Source: Terrabacter sp. Root85
Lineage (GTDB): Bacteria; Actinomycetota; Actinomycetes; Actinomycetales; Dermatophilaceae
Direction: 5' to 3'
Length of the DNA: 64,000 nt
Assembly: GCF_001429185.1 (NCBI RefSeq)
Contig: NZ_LMIW01000010.1
Coordinates: 62,001-126,000, forward strand
In this document: piece after piece, positions 47,832 through 57,192 of the stretch
How positions within the stretch are numbered: position 1 is the stretch's first letter
How the letters are laid out: the number at the start of each line of letters is the position of its first letter
The notes under the pieces: model-generated
What the model saw: the letters and a program-made list of their open reading frames with translations, nothing else
Databases searched by the model: none
What the model was told of the DNA's origin: nothing
Program-made: the position numbers and the translations under genes

Positions 47832-47895
47832 CCCCGCGCCCGTTCGAGGTGATCGCGGGCTCGCCCGTGGCGGCCGCGATCACGTCGAACCGGGG
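47832..47895 (-). other. Long imperfect hairpin between hemL and the ABM-like gene
   Basis: GTTCGA-G-GTGATCGCGG (47842-47858) pairs with CCGCGATCAC-G-TCGAAC (47874-47890): 16 pairs with one G-G mismatch and a 15-base loop; CCCCG/CGGGG (47832-47836, 47891-47895) adds 5 pairs beyond a bulge. It lies 33 bases past the hemL stop in the 210-base gap and probably ends the heme operon transcript, although it lacks a T-run. Confidence 0.6.
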
Positions 47896-47927
47896 TCGCG
47901 CGAGGCGCCGGGTCGGCGGTCCGCAGG

Positions 47928-49265
47928 TCAGTCCGAGGTCGCGGCGGCCCGCGCTGCGGCCGGTAGGGCCGCGAGCACGTGGTCGACGGCCTCGTCGTCG
48001 TGCGAGGCCGAGACGAACCACGACTCGAAGGCGCTCGGCGGGAGGTGCACGCCCTGGCTCAGCATCGAGTGGAAGAACCGGCGGAAGGCGTCGCTGTCCT
48101 GGTCCCTGGCGTCGTCGTAGTTGGCGACGGCCCCGTCGCGGAAGAAGACCGAGAACATCGAGCCGGCCCACTGGATCCTGTGCGGCACCGAGGCCGCGGA
48201 GAGCTCGCTCGCGACGGCGTCGGCGATCGCGTGCGAGACGACGTCGAGGCGCTCGTACACGGCAGGCGTGCAGCCCTGGAGCGTCGCGAGGCCGGCAGCG
48301 GAGGCGACGGGGTTACCGGACAGAGTGCCGGCCTGGTAGACGGGCCCCTGCGGGGCGAGGAGCGCCATGACGTCGGCACGACCGCCGAAGGCCGCGGTCG
48401 GGAAGCCGCCGCCCATCACCTTGCCGAAGGTGAAGAGGTCGGGCGCCCCTGCGGCATAGGGTCCCTCGAGGCCGTAGAAGCCTGACGCGCTGCACCGGAA
48501 GCCCGTCATCACCTCGTCGGAGACGAGGAGGGCGCCGTGCGCCCTGGTGACGCGGAGCAGTGCCTCGGTGAAGCCGGGAGCCGGCGGGACGACGCCCATG
48601 TTGCCGGCCGCGGCCTCCGTGATGACGGCGGCGATCTCGTGGCCGCGCTCGGCGAACGCGGCCTCGAGGGCCGGGACGTCGTTGTAGGGCAAGACGATCG
48701 TCTCGCCGGCGCTCGAGCGCGGCACACCGGCGGAGTCGGGGAGGGCGAAGGTCGCGACACCCGAGCCCGCCGAGGCGAGGAGGGCGTCGACGTGACCGTG
48801 GTAGCAGCCGGCGAACTTGACGATGACGTCGCGGCCGGTGAAGCCGCGGGCGAGGCGGATGGCCGACATCGTCGCCTCGGTGCCGGAGTTGACGAGGCGC
48901 ACCTGCTCGACGGGCTCGACCCGCCGGACGATCTCCTCGGCGAGGCGCACCTCGTTCTCGCTGGGCGTGCCGAACGAGAAGCCGTGAGCGGCCGCCTCGG
49001 TCACGGCGGCGAGGACGTCGGGATGCGCGTGGCCGAGGATCATCGGGCCCCACGAGCAGATCAGGTCGACGTAGCGCTTGCCGTCGACGTCGGTCAGCCA
49101 CGGACCGGTCCCGCTCGCCATGAAGCGCGGCGTGCCGCCGACCGCCCGGAAGGCGCGCACCGGCGAGTTGACCCCACCGGGGATCACCTCGCTGGCCCGT
49201 GCCAGGAGCGCGGCGGACGCCGGGGCGTCGGTGGTCGTCTGGACGGTGACGGGCTGCGAGCTCAT
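47928..49265 (-). CDS. hemL: Glutamate-1-semialdehyde 2,1-aminomutase
   Basis: 445 residues, class III PLP aminotransferase fold. It has [20 protein letters not shown], the substrate gate region, [10 protein letters not shown] and the PLP Lys in [18 protein letters not shown] (about residue 280). It converts glutamate-1-semialdehyde from HemA to 5-aminolevulinate, the C5 heme route. The ATG at 49265 directly follows a hairpin and lacks a good ribosome binding site. It is 44 bases after the marR gene. Confidence 0.96.
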   Translation of the reverse strand: MSSQPVTVQTTTDAPASAALLARASEVIPGGVNSPVRAFRAVGGTPRFMASGTGPWLTDVDGKRYVDLICSWGPMILGHAHPDVLAAVTEAAAHGFSFGTPSENEVRLAEEIVRRVEPVEQVRLVNSGTEATMSAIRLARGFTGRDVIVKFAGCYHGHVDALLASAGSGVATFALPDSAGVPRSSAGETIVLPYNDVPALEAAFAERGHEIAAVITEAAAGNMGVVPPAPGFTEALLRVTRAHGALLVSDEVMTGFRCSASGFYGLEGPYAAGAPDLFTFGKVMGGGFPTAAFGGRADVMALLAPQGPVYQAGTLSGNPVASAAGLATLQGCTPAVYERLDVVSHAIADAVASELSAASVPHRIQWAGSMFSVFFRDGAVANYDDARDQDSDAFRRFFHSMLSQGVHLPPSAFESWFVSASHDDEAVDHVLAALPAAARAAATSD

Positions 49266-49295
49266 GCACCCAGTCTCTCAACCGATGCTGGGTGC
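49266..49295 (-). promoter_or_regulatory. Hairpin abutting the hemL start codon, containing a -10-like GAGACT
   Basis: GCACCCAG (49266-49273) and CTGGGTGC (49288-49295) form an 8-bp perfect stem that ends at the base before the hemL ATG. Minus-strand GAGACT (49272-49277) sits 6 bases before the ATG, in the same TTGAGAGACTG string found before the ccs operon. It could be a terminator of marR, a leaderless promoter, or a translation block. Confidence 0.4.
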
Positions 49296-49309
49296 GCCCC
49301 GCCGGGTCG

Positions 49310-49795
49310 TCAGTGGCCGCTCGTGCCGTTCGGGTCGAGGTGGTCACGCACGATGGCCATGGCGTCGCCGATCGCCGTGAACTGCGTCGCCGTCATGATG
49401 TCGACGAGGTTGGCGCGCACGCTCTGCACGTGGACGCGCGCGATGTCGCCGACCGCAGCCAGACCACCGGTCGTCAGGACGAGCTCGACGCCGCGCTTGT
49501 CGTCGGAGCACTGCTCGCGCGTCACCCAGCCGCGGTCCTCGAGCCGCTTCGCCGTGTGCGTCAGCCGGCTGCGCGACTGGACGACCATGGCCGCGAGCTC
49601 GGACATCCGGAGCCGGTGGTTCGGGCTCTCGGAGAGCATCGAGATGATCTCGTACTCGCTCAGCTGCAACCCGGCGTCGCCGAGCGCGTCGTCGAGCGCG
49701 CGCTCGAGCAGCCTCGTGCCGCGCAGGATGGCCCGCCACGACGCCTGCTCGGCGTCACTGAGCCACCGCACGCCGTCATCCCCTGTACCTGACAT
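49310..49795 (-). CDS. MarR family transcriptional regulator
   Basis: 161 residues. Winged helix: LQLSEYEIISMLSESPNHRL, MSELAAMVVQSRSRLTHTAK (recognition helix), RLEDRGWVTREQCSDDKRGV and a wing VELVLTTGG. It lies between hemB and hemL in the heme operon; the ligand could be a heme intermediate, a phenolic compound or a redox signal. ATG 49795 has AGGAGG 5 bases upstream, and a perfect palindrome covers the start, suggesting autoregulation. Confidence 0.86.
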   Translation of the reverse strand: MSGTGDDGVRWLSDAEQASWRAILRGTRLLERALDDALGDAGLQLSEYEIISMLSESPNHRLRMSELAAMVVQSRSRLTHTAKRLEDRGWVTREQCSDDKRGVELVLTTGGLAAVGDIARVHVQSVRANLVDIMTATQFTAIGDAMAIVRDHLDPNGTSGH

Positions 49796-49799
49796 GTCA
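49790..49799. promoter_or_regulatory. Palindrome TGACATGTCA over the marR start codon
   Basis: Perfect 10-base palindrome spanning the ATG of the MarR gene. MarR proteins commonly bind palindromes of this type near their own start; it may be the autoregulatory operator. Confidence 0.35.
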
Positions 49800-49830
49800 A
49801 CCTCCTGCGATTGCACAGATGGTAGTGGTG

Positions 49831-50796
49831 TCAGGCGGTCCATTCGGCCACGTCGAGCGCGAAGTACGTCAGCACGACCTGCGCACCGGCGCGGCGGATC
49901 GAGGTGAGGGACTCGATCGCGGCGCTCCGGAGGTCGATCCAGCCGTTGGCCGCGGCCGCGTGGATCATGGAGTACTCGCCCGACACCTGGTAGGCCACGA
50001 CCGGCACCGACGCCCGCTCGGCAGCGGCCGCGACGACGTCGAGGTAGGACATCGCCGGCTTGACCATGACCATGTCGGCGCCCTCGGCGATGTCGAGGTC
50101 GATCTCGCGGAGGGACTCCACGATGTTGGCCGGGTCCTGCTGGTAGGTGCGGCGGTCGCCCTGCAGGCTCGACTGGACGGCCTCGCGGAAGGGCCCGAAG
50201 AAGGCCGAGGCGTACTTGGCGGAGTAGGCGAGGATCACGGTGTCGGTGAGGCCTTCGGCGTCGAGCGCCTCGCGGATGACGGCGACCTGCCCGTCCATCA
50301 TCCCGGAGGGCGCCACGACGTGGGCGCCCGCGCGAGCCTGCGCGACGGCCATCTCGGCGTAGAGGAGGTTGGTGGCGTCGTTGTCGACGCGACCGTGCTC
50401 GTCGAGCACGCCGCAGTGCCCGTGGTCGGTGAACTCGTCGAGGCACGTGTCGGCCATGACGACGAGGTCGTCACCGACGGCGTCGCGGACGGCACGCAGG
50501 GCGACGTTGAGGATGCCGTCGGGGTCGACGGCGCCCGAGCCGGTCGCGTCCTTCTCCTGCGGCACCCCGAAGAGCATGATCCCGCCGAGTCCGGCCGCGA
50601 CGCAGCGGTGGGCGACCTCGACGACGCTCTCGAGCGTGTGCTGGTCGACGCCCGGCATGCTCGTGATCGGGCGCGGCTCCGTCAGGCCCTCGCCGACGAA
50701 GACGGGCAGCACGAGGTCACGCGGGTGCAGCCGGGTCTCGGCGACGAGGGATCGCAGGACGGGGGTCTGGCGCAGGCGACGGGGACGCTCGATCAT
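49831..50796 (-). CDS. hemB: Delta-aminolevulinic acid dehydratase (porphobilinogen synthase)
   Basis: 321 residues. [18 protein letters not shown] provides two cysteine/acidic metal-site residues, and the two catalytic lysines are in [16 protein letters not shown] and [14 protein letters not shown] (Schiff base). It condenses two 5-aminolevulinate molecules. The metal site has both Cys and Asp residues, so Zn or Mg dependence is not certain. ATG 50796 lies 12 bases after cobA/hemD. Confidence 0.96.
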   Translation of the reverse strand: MIERPRRLRQTPVLRSLVAETRLHPRDLVLPVFVGEGLTEPRPITSMPGVDQHTLESVVEVAHRCVAAGLGGIMLFGVPQEKDATGSGAVDPDGILNVALRAVRDAVGDDLVVMADTCLDEFTDHGHCGVLDEHGRVDNDATNLLYAEMAVAQARAGAHVVAPSGMMDGQVAVIREALDAEGLTDTVILAYSAKYASAFFGPFREAVQSSLQGDRRTYQQDPANIVESLREIDLDIAEGADMVMVKPAMSYLDVVAAAAERASVPVVAYQVSGEYSMIHAAAANGWIDLRSAAIESLTSIRRAGAQVVLTYFALDVAEWTA

Positions 50797-50808
50797 CGGG
50801 GCCTCGTC

Positions 50809-52458
50809 TCAGCGGGCGCGGCGGCGCGAGGCCGGACGCTTGTCGCTGGGACGCTGCACCGACTGGCCCGCCTCGGCCGCCGCGACGGCGAGCCCGACGC
50901 CGTGGCCGGCGAGCGCGTCGACGAGGCTGAGGGCCGAGGCCTCGGGCGCGAGGACGTCGACCCGAAGGCCGTGCTCCTGCGCCGTCTTGGCCGTGGCCGG
51001 CCCGATGCATGCGACGACCGTTGCGGCGTGGGGCTTTCCGGCGATGCCGACGAGGTTGCGCACGGTCGAGCTCGACGTGAAGAGCACGGCGTCGTAGTCG
51101 CCGCCCTTGATGGCGTCGCGGATCGACGCGGCCGGCGGGGCGGCGCGGACCGTTCGGTAGGCCGTGACGTCGTCGACCTCCCAGCCCATGTCGCGCAGGC
51201 CGGCGACGAGCGTCTCGGTCGCGATGTCGGCGCGGGGCAGCAGCACGCGGTTGATCGGGTCGAGGACCTCGTCGAACTCGGGCCACGACTCGAGCAGGCC
51301 GGCAGCGGACTGCTCGCCCGCGGGCACGAGGTCGGGGTTGATGCCCCACTCGCGGAGAGCGGCGGCGGTGACGCCACCGACCGCGGCGACCTTGAGGCCG
51401 GCGAAGGCCCGGGCGTCGAGCCCGAACTCCTCGAAGCGCTCGCGCACGGCGCGTACGGCGTTGACCGAGGTGAAGCCGACCCACTCGTAGCGTCCGGTGA
51501 CGAGGCCCTTGACGGCCTTCTCCATCTGCTGCGGCGTGCGCGGCGGCTCGACGGAGATGGTCGGCACGACGTCGGCCGTCGCGCCGTAGCCGGCGAGCCG
51601 GTCGACCATCGAGCCGGCCTGGGCCTGGGTGCGCGGCACGAGCACCTTCCAGCCGAAGAGCGGCTTGGACTCGAACCACGAGAACTCGTCACGCAGCCCG
51701 ACGTTGGGAGACACGACGGCGAGCGACACCTGCAGCGGCTCCTTGCCACCGAAGATCCCGTCGGCGTCGCCGAGGGTCGTCGCGACCGAGGACTGGCGCA
51801 CCGTGGTGCCGTATGCCGTCAGCGCCACGAGGGCGTCCGCCGGACGTCCTGCAGCGCGCAGCGCAGCGAGGGCGGCCCGGATGCCCTCGGTGCCGCCGAG
51901 CAGCACGAGGGTGTCGGTGTCGGCCGCGTAGGCGGACCAGTCGACGCCGGAGCGGTCGACGCCGACGACGTGGACGGCCCCGGTCGACTTCGAGGTCAGG
52001 GGCACTCCGGCATATGTGGGCCCGGCGGTGAGCGCCGACACCCCCGGCACGACGTCGTAGGTGATGCCGGCCTTGCGGCAGGCACGCACCTCCTCGACGA
52101 GGCCGTTGAAGGTCGCGGGGTCACCGTCCATGAGGCGCACGACGAGACCGCCGGGTGCGACCGACTTCGCGGCCTTGACGACGAGCTTGGCGCGCACCGC
52201 GTGGGTGAGCTCCTGGCCCTGCTCGCCGTGGCCGGCGTCGATGATCTCGACGTCGGGGCGGGCGTGCTCGAGCACGACGTCGTCGCGGGCGATCCGGTCG
52301 AGGATCACGACGTCGGCGGCAGCGAGCAGGTCGCGGCCGCGCAGCGTCATGAGGCCGGGATCGCCCGGTCCGGAGCCGACGAAGGCGACACACGCCGGCG
52401 TCGTCGCGTGGGTGGGAGTCGAGTCCGTCTGCTCTGACGGCTGGCGGGAAGGAGTCAC
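50809..52458 (-). CDS. hemD: Bifunctional uroporphyrinogen-III C-methyltransferase / uroporphyrinogen-III synthase
   Basis: 549 residues. Residues 18-265 are a SUMT/CobA domain ([38 protein letters not shown]), which makes precorrin-2 for siroheme or cobalamin. Residues 270-540 are uroporphyrinogen-III synthase ([52 protein letters not shown]). This fusion is usual in actinobacteria (Rv0511). The GTG at 52458 shares GTGA with the hemC stop. Arg/Lys-rich C-terminus. Confidence 0.93.
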   Translation of the reverse strand: MTPSRQPSEQTDSTPTHATTPACVAFVGSGPGDPGLMTLRGRDLLAAADVVILDRIARDDVVLEHARPDVEIIDAGHGEQGQELTHAVRAKLVVKAAKSVAPGGLVVRLMDGDPATFNGLVEEVRACRKAGITYDVVPGVSALTAGPTYAGVPLTSKSTGAVHVVGVDRSGVDWSAYAADTDTLVLLGGTEGIRAALAALRAAGRPADALVALTAYGTTVRQSSVATTLGDADGIFGGKEPLQVSLAVVSPNVGLRDEFSWFESKPLFGWKVLVPRTQAQAGSMVDRLAGYGATADVVPTISVEPPRTPQQMEKAVKGLVTGRYEWVGFTSVNAVRAVRERFEEFGLDARAFAGLKVAAVGGVTAAALREWGINPDLVPAGEQSAAGLLESWPEFDEVLDPINRVLLPRADIATETLVAGLRDMGWEVDDVTAYRTVRAAPPAASIRDAIKGGDYDAVLFTSSSTVRNLVGIAGKPHAATVVACIGPATAKTAQEHGLRVDVLAPEASALSLVDALAGHGVGLAVAAAEAGQSVQRPSDKRPASRRRAR

Positions 52459-53423
52459 GAAACTTGCTCCGGTTGGTGTGGGGCGTGGTCTGGGACAGGT
52501 CCAGCTGACGTGGCGACCTGGAGGTCGGCGGCGCCGTCCTCCAGCAGGATCCGGGCGAGGCGCGAGCCGAGAACCACCGGCTCGTCGTAGGGCCCGACGA
52601 GCGAGCGGCGCAGCGGGGCGGTGCCGTCCTCCGCGCCGGCGAAGGCACGCAGCGACAGCTCGAGGCCGTCGTCGCCCTCGACGACCTCGGCGAGCGCCCC
52701 GACGGGTGCGGTGCAACCGGCCTCGAGCGTCGCGAGCAGCGAGCGCTCGGCCTCGACGCAGGCTCGCGTGTCGGGGTCGTCGAGGACGGACACTGCGGCC
52801 ACGACGTCGTCGCGGTCGGACCGGCACTCGACGGCGAGGGCGCCCTGACCCGGTGCCGGCAGCACCTGGATCGGGTCGATGACCTCGGTGGCCTCGTCGA
52901 GACGGCCGAGCCGGGCGAGACCGGCGCGTGCCAGCACGACGGCGTCGAGCGCACCCGAGGAGACGAATCCAATTCTGGTGTCGACGTTTCCGCGGATCGG
53001 CCGGATCTCGATGCCGAGCCCGAGCGCCGCGATCTGTGCCGTGCGACGCGGCGAGCCGGTGCCGACGACGGAACCGGCGGGCAGCTCGCCGAGCGTCAGC
53101 CCGTCGCGCGCCACGAGCACGTCGCGGCTGTCCTCGCGCACCGGCACGGCGGCGACGACGAGACCCGGCTCGGGCGCCGTCGGGAGGTCCTTGAGCGAGT
53201 GCACGGCGACGTCGATGCGACCGTCGAGCAGGGCTCGTCGGATGGCCGCGGCGAAGACGCCGGTGCCACCGATCGCGGTGAGCAGCTCGCCCGAGACGTC
53301 GCCCTCGGTCGTGATCTCGACGAGCTCGACCTCGTGGCCGGCCTCGCGGAGGCGGTCGGCCACCCACCCGGACTGGGTGGTGGCGAGGGCCGATCGGCGC
53401 GTGCCGAGACGCAGGGCGGTCAT
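52455..53423 (-). CDS. hemC: Porphobilinogen deaminase (hydroxymethylbilane synthase)
   Basis: 322 residues. [20 protein letters not shown] at the N-terminus, [32 protein letters not shown], and the dipyrromethane-binding Cys in [15 protein letters not shown] (about residue 238). It polymerises four porphobilinogens. ATG 53423 shares ATGA with the hemA stop. The C-terminus has a 15-residue Ala/Pro/His tail. Confidence 0.96.
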   Translation of the reverse strand: MTALRLGTRRSALATTQSGWVADRLREAGHEVELVEITTEGDVSGELLTAIGGTGVFAAAIRRALLDGRIDVAVHSLKDLPTAPEPGLVVAAVPVREDSRDVLVARDGLTLGELPAGSVVGTGSPRRTAQIAALGLGIEIRPIRGNVDTRIGFVSSGALDAVVLARAGLARLGRLDEATEVIDPIQVLPAPGQGALAVECRSDRDDVVAAVSVLDDPDTRACVEAERSLLATLEAGCTAPVGALAEVVEGDDGLELSLRAFAGAEDGTAPLRRSLVGPYDEPVVLGSRLARILLEDGAADLQVATSAGPVPDHAPHQPEQVS

Positions 53424-54802
53424 GGCTGGGCCCGCTTCGGCGGCGTGGACACGTTGGCGACGTCCTTGGGCTCGAGGTCGAAGAGCTCGCGCAGGGCGGC
53501 GGCGTAGTCGTCGCCGCTGCCCTCCATCGCGAACTCCTTGACCCGCATGGTCGGCGTGTGGAGCAGCTTCTCGACGATGCGGTGCACGGCGAGGCCGACC
53601 TCGGCACGGGTGGCCTCGTCGAGGCCGGGCAGCCGCTGGTCGAGCCGCTCCATCTCGGTCGCGACGAGGGCGGCGGCACGCGCGCGCAGCGCGGCGACGG
53701 TGGGCGCGACGGACTTCTCCATGCGGCGCGTCAGGTAGTCGGCGACCTCACCGGTGACGAGCTCGCGCACGCGGACGACCTGGGTCGTGTCGGCGCGGCC
53801 CTCGAGCAGGAGTCCCAGCGACTGGAGGTCGACGAGCGAGACGCCCGGGACGGCGTGCGGCCAGGAGACGACGGGCTCGACGTCGCGCGGGAGGGCCAGG
53901 TCGACGACGACCTGGGGTCGACCCCCGCGGCGGCTCGCGCTCGCGGCCAGCATGTCGGCCGTGATGACGTGGCCGACCGCCCCGGTGCACGTGACGACGA
54001 GGTCGCTCTCGGCGAGGACGTCGGTCAGGTCGTCCCAGGGACGGGCCACGCCGGACGTCGTGGCCGCGAGGCGCTCGGCACGCTCGGGCGTGCGGTTGAC
54101 GATGGTGAGGGACCCGATGCCCTGGCGGCGGACGGTCGCGGCGGCGAGGCCGCTCATGCCACCGGCCCCGACGACCGCGGCGGCGACATCCTCGAGCGGG
54201 CCGAGGACCGCGGCCGCCTCCTCGAGCGCGATCTGCACGAGCGAGACGCTGTGCTGGTCGATGTCGGTCTCGGTGTGGGCGCGCTTGCCGACGCGCAGGG
54301 CGCCCTGGAAGAGCGCGTTGAGCGACTCCCCCACCTGACCCCGGCTCTGGGCCCCGGCGAGCGAGTCGCGCATCTGGCCGAGGATCTGGGCCTCGCCGAC
54401 GGCCATCGAGTCGAGCCCGCAGGCGACGGTGAAGGCGTGGGCGACGGCGGCGTCGTCGTAGCGCACGTAGAGGTGGTCCGCGAGGGCCTCGGCACGGTCG
54501 GCGAGGGCGTCGGCCGGGTCGCCCGGCGGCAGGTCGGAGACGCGGCGCGCCCCCTCGGGCTCCTCGACCCCGGCAGCGAGGGCGAGCGCCTCACCGATGG
54601 CGGCGACGGCGGGGTGGAAGGCCGGCACCGACGCGTAGACCTCGAGGCGGTTGCACGTGGAGAGCACGACGGCCTCGGTGGCCGTGGCCGAGCTGAGCAC
54701 GGAGGCGGCGATGGCCTCGGCACGGCCGGGACGCTCCGAGAGCGCCTCGAGCACCGACAGCGGGGCGGTGTGGTGGGACAGGCCGATGACGAGAAGGCTC
54801 AT
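53420..54802 (-). CDS. hemA: Glutamyl-tRNA reductase
   Basis: 460 residues. The catalytic Cys is in [14 protein letters not shown] (about 50), the substrate-binding region [20 protein letters not shown], and the NADPH domain [20 protein letters not shown]. It reduces Glu-tRNA to glutamate-1-semialdehyde, the rate-setting first step of heme synthesis. ATG 54802 shares ATGA with the rex stop, so the redox regulator and hemA are translated together. The C-terminal 40 residues are a dimerisation tail. Confidence 0.96.
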   Translation of the reverse strand: MSLLVIGLSHHTAPLSVLEALSERPGRAEAIAASVLSSATATEAVVLSTCNRLEVYASVPAFHPAVAAIGEALALAAGVEEPEGARRVSDLPPGDPADALADRAEALADHLYVRYDDAAVAHAFTVACGLDSMAVGEAQILGQMRDSLAGAQSRGQVGESLNALFQGALRVGKRAHTETDIDQHSVSLVQIALEEAAAVLGPLEDVAAAVVGAGGMSGLAAATVRRQGIGSLTIVNRTPERAERLAATTSGVARPWDDLTDVLAESDLVVTCTGAVGHVITADMLAASASRRGGRPQVVVDLALPRDVEPVVSWPHAVPGVSLVDLQSLGLLLEGRADTTQVVRVRELVTGEVADYLTRRMEKSVAPTVAALRARAAALVATEMERLDQRLPGLDEATRAEVGLAVHRIVEKLLHTPTMRVKEFAMEGSGDDYAAALRELFDLEPKDVANVSTPPKRAQP

Positions 54803-55482
54803 GGGGCGGCCACCGCCGACCGGAGGTCACCCGCGGCCAGCGACTTGCGCTGGGCGTGGAAGGCGAGGATCTGCAGCTCGGTCGAGAGGTCGACCCGGCG
54901 TACGTCCACACCGCTCGGGACGGAGAGCACCGCGGGCGCGAAGTTGAGGATCGAGCTGATGCCCGCGCCGACGAGGGCGTCGCAGACGGCCTGGGCGGCG
55001 GGGGCCGGCGTCGCGATGACGCCGATGGCGATGGGATCGACGGCGTGGTGCTCGGTGAGCTCGGCGAGCGGGCGGATCGCCACCCCGACGATCTTCTCGT
55101 CGGCGAGCGCGGGGTCGTCGTCGTAGAGACCGACGATGCGGAAGCCCTTGGTGACGAAGCCGGAGTAGGAGGCGAGCGCGTGCCCGAGGTTGCCCATCCC
55201 GACGATGGCGACGGGCCAGTCCTCGGTCAGACCGAGGGCGCGGGAGATCTCGAGGGCGAGCGTCTCGACGTCGTAGCCCACGCCGCGGACCCCGTAGGAG
55301 CCGAGGTGGCTGAGGTCCTTGCGCAGCTGCGCCGAGCGCACTCCGACCTCGGCCGCGAGCTCTTCCGACGAGACCGACAGAACGCCGTCCTCAGCGAGGC
55401 GCGAGAGCGTTCGGAGGTACTCGGGAAGCCGCGCGACGGTTGCGTCGGGGATCTCGCGACGCAGTGCTGGGTCGGCGGACAC
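54799..55482 (-). CDS. rex: Redox-sensing transcriptional repressor Rex
   Basis: 227 residues. Winged-helix N-terminus (IPDATVARLPEYLRTLSRLA; LRKDLSHLGSYGVRGVGYD) and a Rossmann domain with VAIVGMGNLGHALASYSGF. Rex senses NADH/NAD+: NADH releases it from DNA and derepresses respiratory genes. The GTG start at 55482 is about 60 bases after the predicted transcription start. Its own promoter carries a Rex operator, and two further sites precede nuoA and the menJ-like gene. A rex-hemACD operon is known in Streptomyces. Confidence 0.96.
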   Translation of the reverse strand: MSADPALRREIPDATVARLPEYLRTLSRLAEDGVLSVSSEELAAEVGVRSAQLRKDLSHLGSYGVRGVGYDVETLALEISRALGLTEDWPVAIVGMGNLGHALASYSGFVTKGFRIVGLYDDDPALADEKIVGVAIRPLAELTEHHAVDPIAIGVIATPAPAAQAVCDALVGAGISSILNFAPAVLSVPSGVDVRRVDLSTELQILAFHAQRKSLAAGDLRSAVAAP

Positions 55483-55547
55483 TCTTGCTCACCGGCTCCT
55501 CTCGAACGAGGCGTTCTCCCACACGTGGAGCACGTGGGGACCCGATC

Positions 55548-55576
55548 AGGCTAGACGTTTGTGAACCCATGCACAA
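55548..55576 (-). promoter_or_regulatory. Promoter of the rex-hem operon
   Basis: Minus strand: -35 TTGTGC (55571-55576), 17-base spacer, -10 TAGCCT (55548-55553). The -35 and spacer overlap the Rex operator. Confidence 0.6.
55559..55576. promoter_or_regulatory. Rex operator at the rex promoter
   Basis: TTGTGAACCCATGCACAA matches TTGTGAANNNNTTCACAA at all fixed positions but one (TGCACAA for TTCACAA). It overlaps the -35 and spacer of the rex promoter, which predicts autoregulation. Confidence 0.7.
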
Positions 55577-55625
55577 AGTTGACTTCGACGGCCTACCACG
55601 GCATGGGATGCGCCGGTGAGGCAGG

Positions 55626-55919
55626 TCACCGGAGCGCGGCGCGCAGGCGTGCCTCGTCGACCCGCCAGAAGTCGTGGCGCCGCCCGTCGACGAACGTCAC
55701 GGGGATCTGCTCGGCATAACGCCGCAGCAGCTCCGGGTCGTCGTCGACGGACTGCTCCTGCCAGGCCACGCCGAGCTCGCCGGTCACCCGCTCGACGACG
55801 GCGCGCGCCTCGTCGCACAGGTGGCATCCGGCGCGCCCGAGGAGGACGACCCGCGGTGGGACCCCGGCAGCCGGGACAGCGGGAGGGTCTGGAGCGTCGA
55901 GGGGAGGCTCGCTCGTCAT
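55626..55919 (-). CDS. Glutaredoxin-like thiol protein
   Basis: 97 residues. VVLLGRAGCHLCDEARAVVE shows a CxxC (CHLC) redox motif at the start of a thioredoxin fold, and QIPVTFVDGRRHDFWRVDEA ends it; this is the glutaredoxin family (DUF836), small cytoplasmic thiol proteins. ATG 55919 is leaderless behind TACAGT, so a longer frame upstream is not used. It lies between rex and the BldN-like sigma gene, as in related actinobacteria. Confidence 0.82.
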   Translation of the reverse strand: MTSEPPLDAPDPPAVPAAGVPPRVVLLGRAGCHLCDEARAVVERVTGELGVAWQEQSVDDDPELLRRYAEQIPVTFVDGRRHDFWRVDEARLRAALR

Positions 55920-55926
55920 GCCGACC

Positions 55927-55932
55927 ACTGTA
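55927..55932 (-). promoter_or_regulatory. -10 element of a leaderless promoter (TACAGT)
   Basis: Minus-strand TACAGT ends 7 bases before the ATG at 55919; no ribosome binding site is present. Confidence 0.45.
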
Positions 55933-56093
55933 GGCACGCTCACGGCGCCGCACGTCGGGTGCACCACAAAACGTCGTCGGGGTCCCATCCGCGGGCGCAT
56001 TCCGACAGACTGTCCACAATGCGCGCGAACAGGACGTCGGGTCGCCGGCCCCCACCTGTCCTTGCACCGGGAACGACCCCGGGGCGGGCGTCG

Positions 56094-56849
56094 ATGACGC
56101 CTGCCTGCCCGGCACTGCCGGGCACGGTCCCGGCGATCCTCGCGCCCACGGCATACGCCCCGCCGACGTGGCGCTCGGCGCTCGACGCCATCTGGTCGGC
56201 CCTGGCCGATGCAGGCGCCGAGGGTGGCGGACTGACCCGCACCTCCCCGGGCTCCCCCGGCTCTGCCGGGTGGCGGCGGCACCCGGAGCGCGACGCCGAC
56301 GAGCAGGCCCGCATCGCGGCCCTCGTCGAGCTCGCCCAGGGCGGCGACAAGGAGGCGTACGCCCAGCTCTACGACGTCTACGTCGACACGGTCTTCCGCT
56401 ACGTGCTCGTCCGGGTCGCCAACCGCGCGCTCGCCGAGGACCTCACGTCCGAGACCTTCCTCCGGGCGATGCGCCGGATCGACTCGTTCACGTGGCAGGG
56501 CAAGGACATCGCGGCGTGGTTCGTCACCATCGCGCGCAACCTCATCGCCGACCACGTGAAGTCGGCGAAGTTCCGGTTCGAGGTGGCGACCGCCGACATG
56601 CGTGACGCCGACGAGCGGGTCGACGCCCCCGACACCGAGGTGCTGACCCGGCTGCGCGACGAGCGCCTCGTCTCGGCGATCAAGGAGCTCGGCTCCGACC
56701 AGGCCGAGTGCATCACCCTGCGCTTCCTCCAGGGACTCAGCCTCGCCGACACCGCGAAGATCCTCGACAAGTCCGAGGGTGCCGTCAAGCAGCTCCAGCT
56801 GCGCGCCACCCGGGCGCTGCGCAAGGCCCTCGAAGGAGCCGAGCTGTGA
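56094..56849 (+). CDS. bldN: ECF sigma factor of the BldN type
   Basis: About 251 residues. Region 2: YAQLYDVYVDTVFRYVLVRV, LAEDLTSETFLRAMRR, TWQGKDIAAWFVTIARNLIA. Region 4: ECITLRFLQGLSLADTAKIL and KSEGAVKQLQLRATRALRKA. An unconserved 70-residue N-terminal extension precedes region 2, as in Streptomyces BldN, a pro-sigma factor. The position next to rex/hemA and a DUF5667 protein downstream supports orthology. The start is not certain: ATG 56019 is equally open; neither has a good ribosome binding site. Confidence 0.8.
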   Translation: MTPACPALPGTVPAILAPTAYAPPTWRSALDAIWSALADAGAEGGGLTRTSPGSPGSAGWRRHPERDADEQARIAALVELAQGGDKEAYAQLYDVYVDTVFRYVLVRVANRALAEDLTSETFLRAMRRIDSFTWQGKDIAAWFVTIARNLIADHVKSAKFRFEVATADMRDADERVDAPDTEVLTRLRDERLVSAIKELGSDQAECITLRFLQGLSLADTAKILDKSEGAVKQLQLRATRALRKALEGAEL

Positions 56850-57192
56850 TCCGCGTAACCCCACCGGCCCCCTCGTCGTTCTCATGGCGTAGGGACGGTG
56901 CGTGTGGGCCCGGACCGACGCTCGGCGCGCTGACCGGCGCGACCGTGGAACGTGTGAACGCAGGCGGCGGGGTGGCAGCGATGGCGGTGCTCCGGCCCCT
57001 GACGAACGACCCGCACCACCCACCCCTCGCCGCACCACGTGTCGTATGCCGTGCCGTGTCGTCCCAGCCGGGGCCGCCGGGTCGGGCGAGGGCACCCGGC
57101 ACCCCCTGACGGGACGACCGACGAGGGGACCAGCACGACCAGCCAGCACACCGGCACCACGAACCAACGGACTCGAGAGACGGAGGAGGGAC
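56850..57192 (+). other. 343-base intergenic region between the sigma and DUF5667 genes
   Basis: No gene-like frame was found. It holds the candidate ECF promoter at 56854-56882, one GTATGCC heptamer (57044-57050) and, at its end, a strong GGAGGAGG ribosome binding site. The long leader, if transcribed from 56890, would be about 300 bases; no clear RNA structure was recognised. Confidence 0.5.
56854..56882 (+). promoter_or_regulatory. Candidate BldN-type ECF promoter before the DUF5667 gene
   Basis: CGTAAC (56854-56859) and CGTTCT (56877-56882), 17-base spacer. Streptomyces BldN promoters are remembered as CGTAAC-N16-CGTTGA, so the -35 is exact, and the -10 and spacer are near matches. It would let the sigma factor activate its own regulator. 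Confidence 0.4.

Noticed and set aside
55504-55516. GAAC-GAGGC-GTTC in the rex leader as an SOS (LexA) box
   Set aside because: Spacer is 5 bases instead of 4 and the outer TC/GA bases do not fit; no DNA-damage gene is nearby.
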